Assembly (NCBI GenBank): GCA_947652605.1
Contig: CANTFG010000033.1
Coordinates: 36,627-100,626, forward strand
Origin: Elmis aenea
Lineage: Eukaryota; Arthropoda; Insecta; Coleoptera; Elmidae
DNA: 64,000 nucleotides
Direction of reading: 5' to 3'
Shown: positions 1 through 9,996 of the stretch, piece by piece
How positions within the stretch are numbered: the first letter of the stretch is position 1
Layout: every line of letters starts with the position of its first letter
Program-made: the position numbers and the translations under genes
The notes under the pieces: model-generated
Seen by the model: only the letters and a program-made list of their open reading frames with translations
What the model was told of the DNA's origin: nothing
The model's database searches: none

Positions 1-514
1 TGGATATACTGTTCCTGTCATATACATATCAATAATTAAAATTGTTTAGAAATAGTCGCTCAAGGAACATATGTATTAACTAAAGCACGGTATTTTTAGG
101 AAATTATTAAAAATTAAAACCAGCTCATTGAAAGACATATGCAAAACAATTGTATTCATGTAAAGAGGCGATGGATAAACTGTTCCTGTGATATACAAAT
201 CAATAATTAAAATTGTTTCGAAATAGTCGCTCAAGGAACATATGTATTAACTAATGCACGGTATTTTTAGGAAATTATTAAAAATTAAAACCAGCTCATT
301 GAAAGACATATGCAAAACAATTGTATTCATGTAAAGAGGCGATAGATAAACTGTTCCTGTGATATACAAATCAATAATTGAAATTGTTTCGAAATAGTCG
401 CACAAGGAACATATGTATTAACTAATGCACGGTATTTTTAGGAAATTATTAAAAATTAAAACCAGCTCATTGAAAGACATATGCAAAACAATTGTATTCA
501 TGTAAAGAGGCGAT

Positions 515-685
515 GGATAAACTGTTCCTGTGATATACAAATCAATAATTAAAATTGTTTCGAAATAGTCGCTCAAGGAACATATGTATTAACTAAAGCA
601 CGGTATTTTTAGGAAATTATTAAAAATTAAAACCAGCTCATTGAAAGACATATGCAAAACAATTGTATTCATGTAAAGAGGCGAT
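515..685. repeat. Reference monomer (class D, consensus form), 171 bp
   Basis: This copy matches the commonest base at every position I compared, so it serves as the coordinate system. Landmarks in monomer positions: 1-10 ggataaactg; 11-20 ttcctgtgat; 44-60 CENP-B-box-like stretch; 66-73 acatatgt; 80-90 taaagcacggt; 91-120 A/T tracts with T5 and A5 runs; 121-127 agctcat; 134-141 acatatgc; 145-152 acaattgt; 161-171 aaagaggcgat. G+C is 49 of 171. Four CpGs lie at 47-48, 56-57, 87-88 and 168-169. Variable positions used for classing include 1-2, 6, 13, 18, 35, 46-47, 59, 83, 118, 129 and 150. All three forward frames contain stops, so it is not coding. Confidence 0.95.
558..574 (+). other. CENP-B-box-like 17-mer in a consensus monomer
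   Basis: The sequence tttcgaaatagtcgctc aligns without gaps to the mammalian CENP-B box (NTTCGNNNNANNCGGGN). It matches TTCG, the central A and the following CG, so 7 of the 9 essential positions; the last two (GG) read CT here, or CA in classes A1, A2 and H. It occupies monomer positions 44-60 and recurs in every TTCG monomer. R, T and C monomers have TTAG, and Q, I and some F monomers have TCAG, both of which destroy the TTCG half. Binding by a CENP-B-like protein is a hypothesis. Whether the organism has such a protein is unknown, and a 7/9 match could be chance. Confidence 0.4.
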
Positions 686-1539
686 AAATAAACTGTTCCT
701 GTGATATACAAATCAATAATTAAAATTGTTTCGAAATAGTCGCTCAAGGAACATATGTATTAACTAAAGCACGGTATTTTTAGGAAATTATTAAAAATTA
801 AAACCAGCTCATTGAAAGACATATGCAAAACAATTGTATTCATGTAAAGAGGCGATGGATATACTGTTCCTGTCATATACAAATCAATAATTAAAATTGT
901 TTAGAAATAGTCGCTCAAGGAACATATGTATTAACTAAAGCACGGTATTTTTAGGAAATTATTAAAAATTAAAACCAGCTCATTAAAAGACATATGCAAA
1001 ACAATTGTATTCATGTAAAGAGGCGATGGATATACTGTTCCTGTCATATACAAATCAATAATTAAAATTGTTTAGAAATAGTCGCTCAAGGAACATATGT
1101 ATTAACTAAAGCACGGTATTTTTAGGAAATTATTAAAAATTAAACCAGCTCATTGAAAGACATATGCAAAACAATTGTATTCATGTAAAGAGGCGATAGA
1201 TAAACTGTTCCTGTGATATACAAATCAATAATTAAAATTGTTTCGAAATAGTCGCACAAGGAACATATGTATTAACTAATGCATGGTATTTTTAGGAAAT
1301 TATTAAAAATTAAAACCAGCTCATTGAAAGACATATGCAAAACAATTGTATTCATGTAAAGAGGCGATAAATAAACTGTTCCTGTGATATCCAAATCAAT
1401 AATTAAAATTGTTTCGAAATAGTCGCTCAAGGAACATATGTATTAACTAAAGCACGGTATTTTTAGGAAATTATTAAAAATTAAAACCAGCTCATTGAAA
1501 GACATATGCAAAACAATTGTATTCATGTAAAGAGGCGAT

Positions 1540-3248
1540 GGATATACTGTTCCTGTCACATACATATCAATAATTAAAATTGTTTAGAAATAGTCGCTCA
1601 AGGAACATATGTATTAACTAAAGCACGGTATTTTTAGGAAATTATTAAAAATTAAAACCAGCTCATTGAAAGACATATGCAAAACAATTGTATTCATGTA
1701 AAGAGGCGATGGATAAACTGTTCCTGTGATATACAAATCAATAATTAAAATTGTTTCGAAATAGTCGCTCAAGGAACATATGTATTAACTAATGCACGGT
1801 ATTTTTAGGAAATTATTAAAATTAAAACCAGCTCATTGAAAGACATATGCAAAACAATTGTATTCATGTAAAGAGGCGATAGATAAACTGTTCCTGTGAT
1901 ATACAAATCAATAATTGAAATTGTTTCGAAATAGTCGCACAAGGAACATATGTATTAACTAATGCACGGTATTTTTAGGAAATTATTAAAAATTAAAACC
2001 AGCTCATTGAAAGACATATGCAAAACAATTGTATTCATGTAAAGAGGCGATGGATAAACTGTTCCTGTGATATACAAATCAATAATTAAAATTGTTTCGA
2101 AATAGTCGCTCAAGGAACATATGTATTAACTAAAGCACGGTATTTTTAGGAAATTATTAAAAATTAAAACCAGCTCATTGAAAGACATATGCAAAACAAT
2201 TGTATTCATGTAAAGAGGCGATAAATAAACTGTTCCTGTGATATACAAATCAATAATTAAAATTGTTTCGAAATAGTCGCTCAAGGAACATATGTATTAA
2301 CTAAAGCACGGTATTTTTAGGAAATTATTAAAAATTAAAACCAGCTCATTGAAAGACATATGCAAAACAATTGTATTCATGTAAAGAGGCGATGGATATA
2401 CTGTTCCTGTCATATACAAATCAATAATTAAAATTGTTTAGAAATAGTCGCTCAAGGAACATATGTATTAACTAAAGCACGGTATTTTTAGGAAATTATT
2501 AAAAATTAAAACCAGCTCATTAAAAGACATATGCAAAACAATTGTATTCATGTAAAGAGGCGATGGATATACTGTTCCTGTCATATACAAATCAATAATT
2601 AAAATTGTTTAGAAATAGTCGCTCAAGGAACATATGTATTAACTAAAGCACGGTATTTTTAGGAAATTATTAAAAATTTAAACCAGCTCATTGAAAGACA
2701 TATGCAAAACAATTGTATTCATGTAAAGAGGCGATAGATAAACTGTTCCTGTGATATACAAATCAATAATTAAAATTGTTTCGAAATAGTCGCACAAGGA
2801 ACATATGTATTAACTAATGCATGGTATTTTTAGGAAATTATTAAAAATTAAAACCAGCTCATTAAAAGACATATGCAAAACAATTGTATTCATGTAAAGA
2901 GGCGATGGATAAACTGTTCCTGTCATATACAAATCAATAATTGAAATTGTTTCGAAATAGTCGCACAAGGAACATATGTATTAACTAAAGCACGGTAGTT
3001 TTAGGAAATTATTAAAAATTAAAACCAGCTCATTGAAAGACATATGCAAAACAATTGTATTCATGTAAAGAGGCGATAAATAAACTGTTCCTGTGATATA
3101 CAAATCAATAATTAAAATTGTTTCGAAATAGTCGCTCAAGGAACATATGTATTAACTAAAGCACGGTATTTTTAGGAAATTATTAAAAATTAAAACCAGC
3201 TCATTGAAAGACATATGCAAAACAATTGTATTCATGTAAAGAGGCGAT
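1540..3248. repeat. 9-monomer HOR, copy 2, with one extra H monomer
   Basis: This copy runs T B A1 D K T T A2, then an additional H monomer (2907-3077, gtcat with aattgaaatt and gcacaagg), then K (3078-3248). The T monomer at 1540 repeats the 'tacatatc' marker of position 23 at an offset of 1,538 bp. The B monomer at 1711 is 170 bp because an A is missing near 1818. The inserted H follows A2 here exactly as H follows A1 in the 18-mer near the end of the window, which suggests that the 9-mer is a shortened version of the longer HOR. Confidence 0.88.
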
Positions 3249-3419
3249 GGATAAACTGTTCCTGTGATATACAAATCAATAATTAAATTTTTTTAGAAAT
3301 AGTCGCTCAAGGAACATATGTATTAACTAAAGCACGGTATTTTTAGGAAATTATTAAAAATTAAAACCAGCTCATTGAAAGACATATGCAAAACAATTGT
3401 ATTCATGTAAAGAAGCGAT
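3249..3419. repeat. Transition monomer with altered A/T run
   Basis: A single monomer between the 9-mer and the 5-mer HOR. It reads 'aattaaatttttttagaaa' where other TTAG monomers read aattaaaattgtttagaaa; the change is by substitution only and gives a T run that includes the lost G43. The length stays 171 bp. It is otherwise an R-type monomer. Confidence 0.85.
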
Positions 3420-4274
3420 AGATAAACTGTTCCTGTGATATACAAATCAATAATTAAAATTGTTTAGAAATAGTCGCTCAAGGAACATATGTATTAACTA
3501 AAGCACGGTATTTTTAGGAAATTATTAAAAATTAAAACCAGCTCATTGAAAGACATATGCAAAACAATTGTATTTATGTAAAGAGGCGATGGATAAACTG
3601 TTCCTGTGATATACAAATCAATAATTAAAATTGTTCAGAAACAGTCGCTCAAGGAACATATGTATTAACTAAAGCACGGTATTTTTAGGAAATTATTAAA
3701 AATTAATACCAGCTCATTGAAAGACATATGCAAAACAATTGTATTCATGTAAAGAGGCGATGGATAAACTGTTCCTGTGATATACAAATCAATAATTAAA
3801 ATTGTTTCGAAATAGTCGCTCAAGGAACATATGTATTAACTAAAGCACGGTATTTTTAGGAAATTATTAAAAATTAAAACCAGCTCATTGAAAGACATAT
3901 GCAAAACAATTTTATTCATGTAAAGAGGCGATGGATAAACTGTTCCTGTGATATACAAATCAATAATTAAAATTGTTTAGAAATAGTCGCTCAAGGAACA
4001 TATGTATTAACTAAAGCACGGTATTTTTAGGAAATTATTAAAAATTAAAACCAGCTCATTGAAAGACATATGCAAAACAATTGTATTCATGTAAAGAGGC
4101 GATGGATAAACTGTTCCTGTGATATACAAATCAATAATTAAAATTGTTTAGAAATAGTCGCTCAAGGAACATATGTATTAACTAAAGCACGGTATTTTTA
4201 GGAAATTATTAAAAATTAAAACCAGCTCATTGAAAGACATATGCAAAACAATTGTATTCATGTAAAAAAGCGAT
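3420..4274. repeat. 5-monomer HOR, copy 1 (855 bp)
   Basis: Monomers start at 3420 (agataaac, TTAG), 3591 (TCAG with the private 'cagaaacag'), 3762 (TTCG), 3933 (TTAG, preceded by caattttatt) and 4104 (TTAG). The next five monomers repeat the order. Shared private marks at an exact 855-bp offset are cagaaacag (3636 and 4491) and the agcgatag junction just upstream (3415 and 4270). The first monomer is preceded by 'aaagaagcgat', a departure from aaagaggcgat. Confidence 0.88.
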
Positions 4275-5129
4275 AGATAAACTGTTCCTGTGATATACAA
4301 ATCAATAATTAAAATTGTTTAGAAATAGTCGCTCAAGGAACATATGTATTAACTAAAGCACGGTATTTTTAGGAAATTATTAAAAATTAAAACCAGCTCA
4401 TTGAAAGACATATGCAAAACAATTGTATTCATGTAAAGAGGCGATGGATAAACTGTTCCTGTGATATACAAATCAATAATTAAAATTGTTCAGAAACAGT
4501 CGCTCAAGGAACATATGTATTAACTAAAGCACGGTATTTTTAGGAAATTATTAAAAATTAATACCAGCTCATTGAAAGACATATGCAAAACAATTGTATT
4601 CATGTAAAGAGGCGATGGATAAACTGTTCCTGTGATATACAAATCAATAATTAAATTGGTTTCGAAATAGTCGCTCAAGGAACATATGTATTAACTAAAG
4701 CACGGTATTTTTAGGAAATTATTAAAAATTAAAACCAGCTCATTGAAAGACATATGCAAAACAATTTTATTCATGGAAAGAGGCGATGGATAAACTGTTC
4801 CTGTGATATACAAATCAATAATTAAAATTGTTTAGAAATAGTCGCTCAAGGAACATATGTATTAACTAAAGCACGGTATTTTTAGGAAATTATTAAAAAT
4901 TAAAACCAGCTCATTGAAAGACATATGCAAAACAATTGTATTCCTGTAAAGAGGCGATGGATAAACTGTTTCTGTGATATACAAATCAATAATTAAAATT
5001 GTTTAGAAATAGTCGCTCAAGGAACATATGTATTAACTAAAGCACGGTATTTTTAGGAAATTATTAAAAATTAAAACCAGCTCATTGAAAGACATATGCA
5101 AAACAATTGTATTCCTGTAAAGAGGCGAT
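4275..5129. repeat. 5-monomer HOR, copy 2 (855 bp)
   Basis: Repeats the preceding block: agataaac/TTAG, TCAG with cagaaacag, TTCG (with 'aattggtttcg' at about 4652), TTAG after caattttatt, then a final monomer. Differences from copy 1 are few: the last monomer (4959) has tttctg instead of ttcctg, and 'catggaaag' replaces catgtaaag near 4774. The tttctg change is shared with the F monomers that follow, so the 3' end has probably been exchanged with them. Confidence 0.85.
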
Positions 5130-5642
5130 GGATAAACTGTTTCTGTGATATACAAATCAATAATTAAAATTGTTTAGAAATAGTCGCTCAAGGAACATAT
5201 GTATTAACTAAAGCACGGTATTTTTAGGAAATTATTAAAAATTAAAACCAGCTCATTGAAAGACATATGCAAAACAATTGTATTCCTGTAAAGAGGCGAT
5301 GGATATACTGTTTCTGTGATATACAAATCAATAATTAAAATTGTTTAGAAATAGTCGCTCAAGGAACATATGTATTAACTAAAGCACGGTATTTTTAGGA
5401 AATTATTAAAAATTAAAACCAGCTCATTGAAAGACATATGCAAAACAATTGTATTCCTGTAAAGAGGCGATGGATAAACTGTTTCTGTGATATACAAATC
5501 AATAATTAAAATTGTTCAGAAATAGTCGCTCAAGGAACATATGTATTAACTAAAGCACGGTATTTTTAGGAAATTATTAAAAATTAAAACCAGCTCATTG
5601 AAAGACATATGCAAAACAATTGTATTCATGTAAAGAGGCAAT
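5130..5642. repeat. Run of near-identical F monomers
   Basis: Three consecutive monomers (5130, 5301 and 5472) share 'attcctgtaaag' before their start and the tttctgtgat F marker. The second starts ggatatac instead of ggataaac, a possible exchange with a T monomer. The last has TCAG instead of TTAG. The same kind of F run lies directly upstream of other 76-bp X monomers (36188, 39513, 41812, 44283, 49056), so this arrangement is part of the X-containing module. Confidence 0.85.
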
Positions 5643-5718
5643 GGATAAACTGTTCCTGTCATATACAAATCAATAATTTAAATTGTTTAGAAATAGTCGC
5701 TCAAGGAACATATGCGAT
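5643..5718. repeat. Truncated 76-bp monomer X, copy 1
   Basis: Positions 1-72 of a monomer are joined directly to positions 168-171, giving the junction 'aacatatgcgatgg'; 95 bp are missing. It is preceded by ggcaat, carries aatttaaatt and TTAG, and is followed by a gtcat/aatttaaatt/TCAG monomer ending in taataccagctta. All nine X copies share the junction, so they descend from one deletion. This is the only copy in the first 36 kb. Confidence 0.95.
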
Positions 5719-6914
5719 GGATAAACTGTTCCTGTCATATACAAATCAATAATTTAAATTGTTCAGAAATAGTCGCTCAAGGAACATATGTATTAACTAA
5801 AGCACGGTATTTTTAGGAAATTATTAAAAATTAATACCAGCTTATTGAAAGACATATGCAAAACCATTGTATTCATGTAAAGAGGCGATGGATAAACTGT
5901 TTCTGTGATATACAAATCAATAATTAAAATTAGTTCGAAATTGTCGCTCAAGGAACATATGTATTAACTAAAGCACGGTATTTTAGGAAATTATTAAAAA
6001 TTAAAACCAGCTCATTGAAAGACATATGCAAAACAATTGTATTCATGTAAAGAGGCGATAGATAAACTGTTCCTGTGATATACAAATCAATAATTGAAAT
6101 TGTTCAGAAATAGTCGCTCAAGGAACATATGTATTAACTAAAGCACGGTATTTTTAGGAAATTATTAAAAATTAATACCAGCTCATTGAAAGACATATGC
6201 AAAACAATTGTATTCATGTAAAGAGGCGATGGATAAACTGTTCCTGTCATATACAAATCAATAATTAAAATTGTTTCGAAATAGTCGCTCAAGGAACATA
6301 TGTATTAACTAAAGCACGGTATTTTTAGGAAATTATTAAAAATTAATACCAGCTCATTGAAAGACATATGCAAAACAATTTTATTCATGTAAAGAGACGA
6401 TGGATAAACTATTCCTGTGATATACAAATCAATAATTAAAATTGTTTAGAAATAGTCGCTCAAGGAACATATGTATTAACTAAAGCACGGTATTTTTAGG
6501 AAATTATTAAAAATTAAAACCAGCTTATTGAAAGACATATGCAAAACAATTGTATTCATGTAAAGAGGCGATCGATAAACTGTTCCTGTCATATACAAAT
6601 CAATAATTAAAATTGTTTAGAAATAGTCGCTCAAGGAACATATGTATTAACTAAAGCACGGTATTTTTAGGAAATTATTAAAAATTAAAACCAGCTGATT
6701 GAAAGACATATGCAAAACAATTGTATTCATGTAAAGAGGCGATAAATAAACTGTTCCTGTGATATCCAAATCAATAATTAAAATTGTTTCGAAATAGTCG
6801 CTCAAGGAACATATGTATTAACTAAAGCACGGTATTTTTAGGAAATTATTAAAAATTAAAACCAGCTCATTGAAAGACATATGCAAAACAATTGTATTCA
6901 TGTAAAGAGGCGAT
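5719..6914. repeat. Seven monomers between X copy 1 and the next 9-mer HOR
   Basis: The first monomer (5719) has gtcat, aatttaaatt, TCAG and taataccagctta, as after most X copies. The second (5890) has 'attagttcgaaattgtcgc' (about 5928), a local substitution cluster, and lacks one T near 5981. Then come an agataaac/TCAG monomer, a gtcat/TTCG monomer, an R monomer with 'gagacgat' and 'aaactattcc' near its start (about 6396-6412), one starting 'cgataaac' (6573), and finally a K monomer with the 'gatatcc' marker (6744). That K is the last unit of the 9-mer HOR that restarts at 6915. Confidence 0.85.
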
Positions 6915-8453
6915 GGATATACTGTTCCTGTCATATACATATCAATAATTAAAATTGTTTAGAAATAGTCGCTCAAGGAACATATGTATTAACTAAAGCA
7001 CGGTATTTTTAGGAAATTATTAAAAATTAAAACCAGCTCATTGAAAGACATATGCAAAACAATTGTATTCATGTAAAGAGGCGATGGATAAACTGTTCCT
7101 GTGATATACAAATCAATAATTAAAATTGTTTCGAAATAGTCGCTCAAGGAACATATGTATTAACTAATGCACGGTATTTTTAGGAAATTATTAAAAATTA
7201 AAACCAGCTCATTGAAAGACATATGCAAAACAATTGTATTCATGTAAAGAGGCGATAGATAAACTGTTCCTGTGATATACAAATCAATAATTGAAATTGT
7301 TTCGAAATAGTCGCACAAGGAACATATGTATTAACTAATGCACGGTATTTTTAGGAAATTATTAAAAATTAAAACCAGCTCATTGAAAGACATATGCAAA
7401 ACAATTGTATTCATGTAAAGAGGCGATGGATAAACTGTTCCTGTGATATACAAATCAATAATTAAAATTGTTTCGAAATAGTCGCTCAAGGAACATATGT
7501 ATTAACTAAAGCACGGTATTTTTAGGAAATTATTAAAAATTAAAACCAGCTCATTGAAAGACATATGCAAAACAATTGTATTCATGTAAAGAGGCGATAA
7601 ATAAACTGTTCCTGTAATATACAAATCAATAATTAAAATTGTTTCGAAATAGTCGCTCAAGGAACATATGTATTAACTAAAGCACGGTATTTTTAGGAAA
7701 TTATTAAAAATTAAAACCAGCTCATTGAAAGACATATGCAAAACAATTGTATTCATGTAAAGAGGCGATGGATATACTGTTCCTGTCATATACAAATCAA
7801 TAATTAAAATTGTTTAGAAATAGTCGCTCAAGGAACATATGTATTAACTAAAGCACGGTATTTTTAGGAAATTATTAAAAATTAAAACCAGCTCATTAAA
7901 AGACATATGCAAAACAATTGTATTCATGTAAAGAGGCGATGGATATACTGTTCCTGTCATATACAAATCAATAATTAAAATTGTTTAGAAATAGTCGCTC
8001 AAGGAACATATGTATTAACTAAAGCTCGGTATTTTTAGGAAATTATTAAAAATTAAAACCAGCTCATTGAAAGACATATGCAAAACAATTGTATTCATGT
8101 AAAGAGGCGATAGATAAACTGTTCCTGTGATATACAAATCAATAATTAAAATTGTTTCGAAATAGTCGCACAAGGAACATATGTATTAACTAATGCATGG
8201 TATTTTTGGGAAATTATTAAAAATTAAAACCAGCTCATTGAAAGACATATGCAAAACAATTGTATTCATGTAAAGAGGCGATAAATAAACTGTTCCTGTG
8301 ATATCCAAATCAATAATTAAAATTGTTTCGAAATAGTCGCTCAAGGAACATATGTATTAACTAAAGCACGGTATTTTTAGGAAATTATTAAAAATTAAAA
8401 CCAGCTCATTGAAAGACATATGCAAAACAATTGTATTCATGTAAAGAGGCGAT
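6915..8453. repeat. 9-monomer HOR, copy 3 (exactly 1,539 bp)
   Basis: T B A1 D K T T A2 K with all the markers of copy 1: tacatatc (6936), cattaaaag (about 7895), gcatgg (8196) and gatatcc (about 8300). No indel, so this is the cleanest copy. Differences from copy 1 are scattered single bases such as 'gtaatat' near 7615, 'gctcgg' near 8025 and 'tttttggg' near 8205. It lies 5,375 bp from copy 2; that spacing equals 31 full monomers plus one 76-bp unit minus two 1-bp deletions. Confidence 0.92.
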
Positions 8454-9650
8454 GGATAAACTGTTCCTGTCATATACAAATCAATAATTAAAATTGTTTC
8501 GAAATAGTCGCTCAAGGAACATATGTATTAACTAATGCACGGTATTTTTAGGAAATTATTAAAAATTAAAACCAGCTCATTGAAAGACATATGCAAAACA
8601 ATTGTATTCATGTAAAGAGGCGATAGATAAACTGTTCCTGTGATATACAAATCAATAATTGAAATTGTTTCGAAATAGTCGCACAAGGAACATATGTATT
8701 AACTAATGCACGGTATTTTTAGGAAATTATTAAAAATTAAAACCAGCTCATTGAAAGACATATGCAAAACAATTGTATTCATGTAAAGAGGCGATGGATA
8801 AACTGTTCCTGTGATATACAAATCAATAATTAAAATTGTTTCGAAATAGTCGCTCAAGGAACATATGTATTAACTAAAGCACGGTATTTTTAGGAAATTA
8901 TTAAAAATTAAAACCAGCTCATTGAAAGACATATGCAAAACAATTGTATTCATGTAAAGAGGCGATAGATAAACTGTTCCTGTCATATACAAATCAATAA
9001 TTAAAATTGTTTAGAAATAGTCGCTCAAGGAACATATGTATTAACTAAAGCACGGTATTTTTAGGAAATTATTAAAAATTAAAACCAGCTCATTGAAAGA
9101 CATATGCAAAACAATTGTATTCATGTAAAGAGGCGATGGATATACTGTTCCTGTCATATACAAATCAATAATTAAAATTGTTTAGAAATAGTCGCTCAAG
9201 GAACATATGTATTAACTAAAGCACGGTATTTTTAGGAAATTATTAAAAATTAAAACCAGCTCATTAAAAGACATATGCAAAACAATTGTATTCATGTAAA
9301 GAGGCGATGGATATACTGTTCCTGTCATATACAAATCAATAATTAAAATTGTTTAGAAATAGTCGCTCAAGGAACATATGTATTAACTAAAGCACGGTAT
9401 TTTTAGGAAATTATTAAAAATTAAAACCAGCTCATTGAAAGACATATGCAAAACAATTGTATTCATGTAAAGAGGCGATAGATAAACTGTTCCTGTGATA
9501 TACAAATCAATAATTAAAATGGTTTCGAAATAGTCGCACAAGGAACATATGTATTAACTAATGCATGGTATTTTTAGGAAATTATTAAAAATTAAAACCA
9601 GCTCATTGAAAGACATATGCAAAACAATTGTATTCATGTAAAGAGGCGAT
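8454..9650. repeat. 9-monomer HOR, copy 4, incomplete and recombined
   Basis: The first monomer (8454) has the gtcat of a T monomer but the ggataaac, TTCG and aatgc of a B monomer, so it is a T/B hybrid. A1 (8625), D (8796), a hybrid starting agataaac with gtcat and TTAG (8967), T, T and A2 (9480) follow. An H monomer (9651) and then the 175-bp I monomer come next. This is the order A2/A1-H-I seen in longer HORs, so the 9-mer grades into the 18-mer here. Confidence 0.82.
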
Positions 9651-9821
9651 GGATAAACTGTTCCTGTCATATACAAATCAATAATTGAAATTGTTTCGAA
9701 ATAGTCGCACAAGGAACATATGTATTAACTAAAGCACGGTATTTTTAGGAAATTATTAAAAATTAAAACCAGCTCATTGAAAGACATATGCAAAACAATT
9801 GTATTCATGTAAAGAGGCGAT
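9651..9821. repeat. H monomer at the exit of the 9-mer block
   Basis: Carries gtcat, aattgaaatt, TTCG, gcacaagg and aaagc. An H monomer stands directly before the 175-bp I monomer in 11 of the 12 places where I occurs (the exception is 31051). The pair is therefore a reliable register mark for the longer HOR. Confidence 0.85.
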
Positions 9822-9996
9822 GGATAAACTGTTCCTGTGATATACATACAAATCAATAATTAAAATTGTTCAGAAATAGTTGCTCAAAGGACATATGTAT
9901 TAACTAATGCACGGTATTTTTAGGAAATTATTAAAAATTAAAACCAGCTCATTGAAAGACATATGCAAAACAATTGTATTCCTGTAAAGAGGCGAT
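9822..9996. repeat. 175-bp monomer I (4-bp insertion), copy 1
   Basis: It reads 'gatatacatacaaatc' where other monomers read gatatacaaatc. The extra 4 bp is a tandem duplication of 'atac', probably replication slippage. Other marks are TCAG, caaagg/caaaga and aatgc. This copy differs from the rest in having 'agttgctc' (a CpG-to-TpG change at monomer positions 56-57) and 'aaaggacat'. Confidence 0.95.

Larger units (their letters stand above)
2..1539. repeat. 9-monomer HOR, copy 1 (T B A1 D K T T A2 K)
   Basis: Nine monomers start at 2, 173, 344, 515, 686, 857, 1028, 1199 and 1370, and the order repeats from 1540. Private markers fix the register: 'tacatatc' in place of tacaaatc in the first T monomer (23), 'cattaaaag' at the end of the sixth (about 984), 'gcatgg' in the eighth (1281), and 'gatatcc' in the ninth (1386). 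The copy is 1,538 bp rather than 1,539 because one A is missing near 1143. Six of the nine monomers carry the TTCG form of the CENP-B-box-like stretch; the three T monomers carry TTAG. Confidence 0.9.

Noticed and set aside
91..120. Promoter-like or origin-like A/T tracts (TATTTTT, AAATTATTAAAAATT) in every monomer
   Set aside because: They are fixed parts of an AT-rich monomer repeated hundreds of times; nothing in the sequence separates them from composition, and no transcript or gene is attached.
515..685. Open reading frame on the minus strand with only one stop per monomer in TTCG monomers
   Set aside because: 171 is a multiple of 3, so a frame with one stop (taa, from 'tattaacta') stays open for 56 codons per monomer. 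The stop is present in every full-length monomer I checked, and TTAG, TCAG and aatttaaatt forms add more stops. The longest ATG-started stretch is about 28 codons. It is an effect of composition and length, not a gene.
1..3248. CRISPR array
   Set aside because: The repeats are contiguous 171-bp units without unique spacers; differences between units are scattered single bases.
5709..5718. X junction arising by recombination between the two catatg sites of a monomer
   Set aside because: Exchange between positions 67-72 and 135-140 would leave catatgcaaaac. The observed catatgcgat needs a break right after position 72 and rejoining at 168, with only one base of shared sequence.
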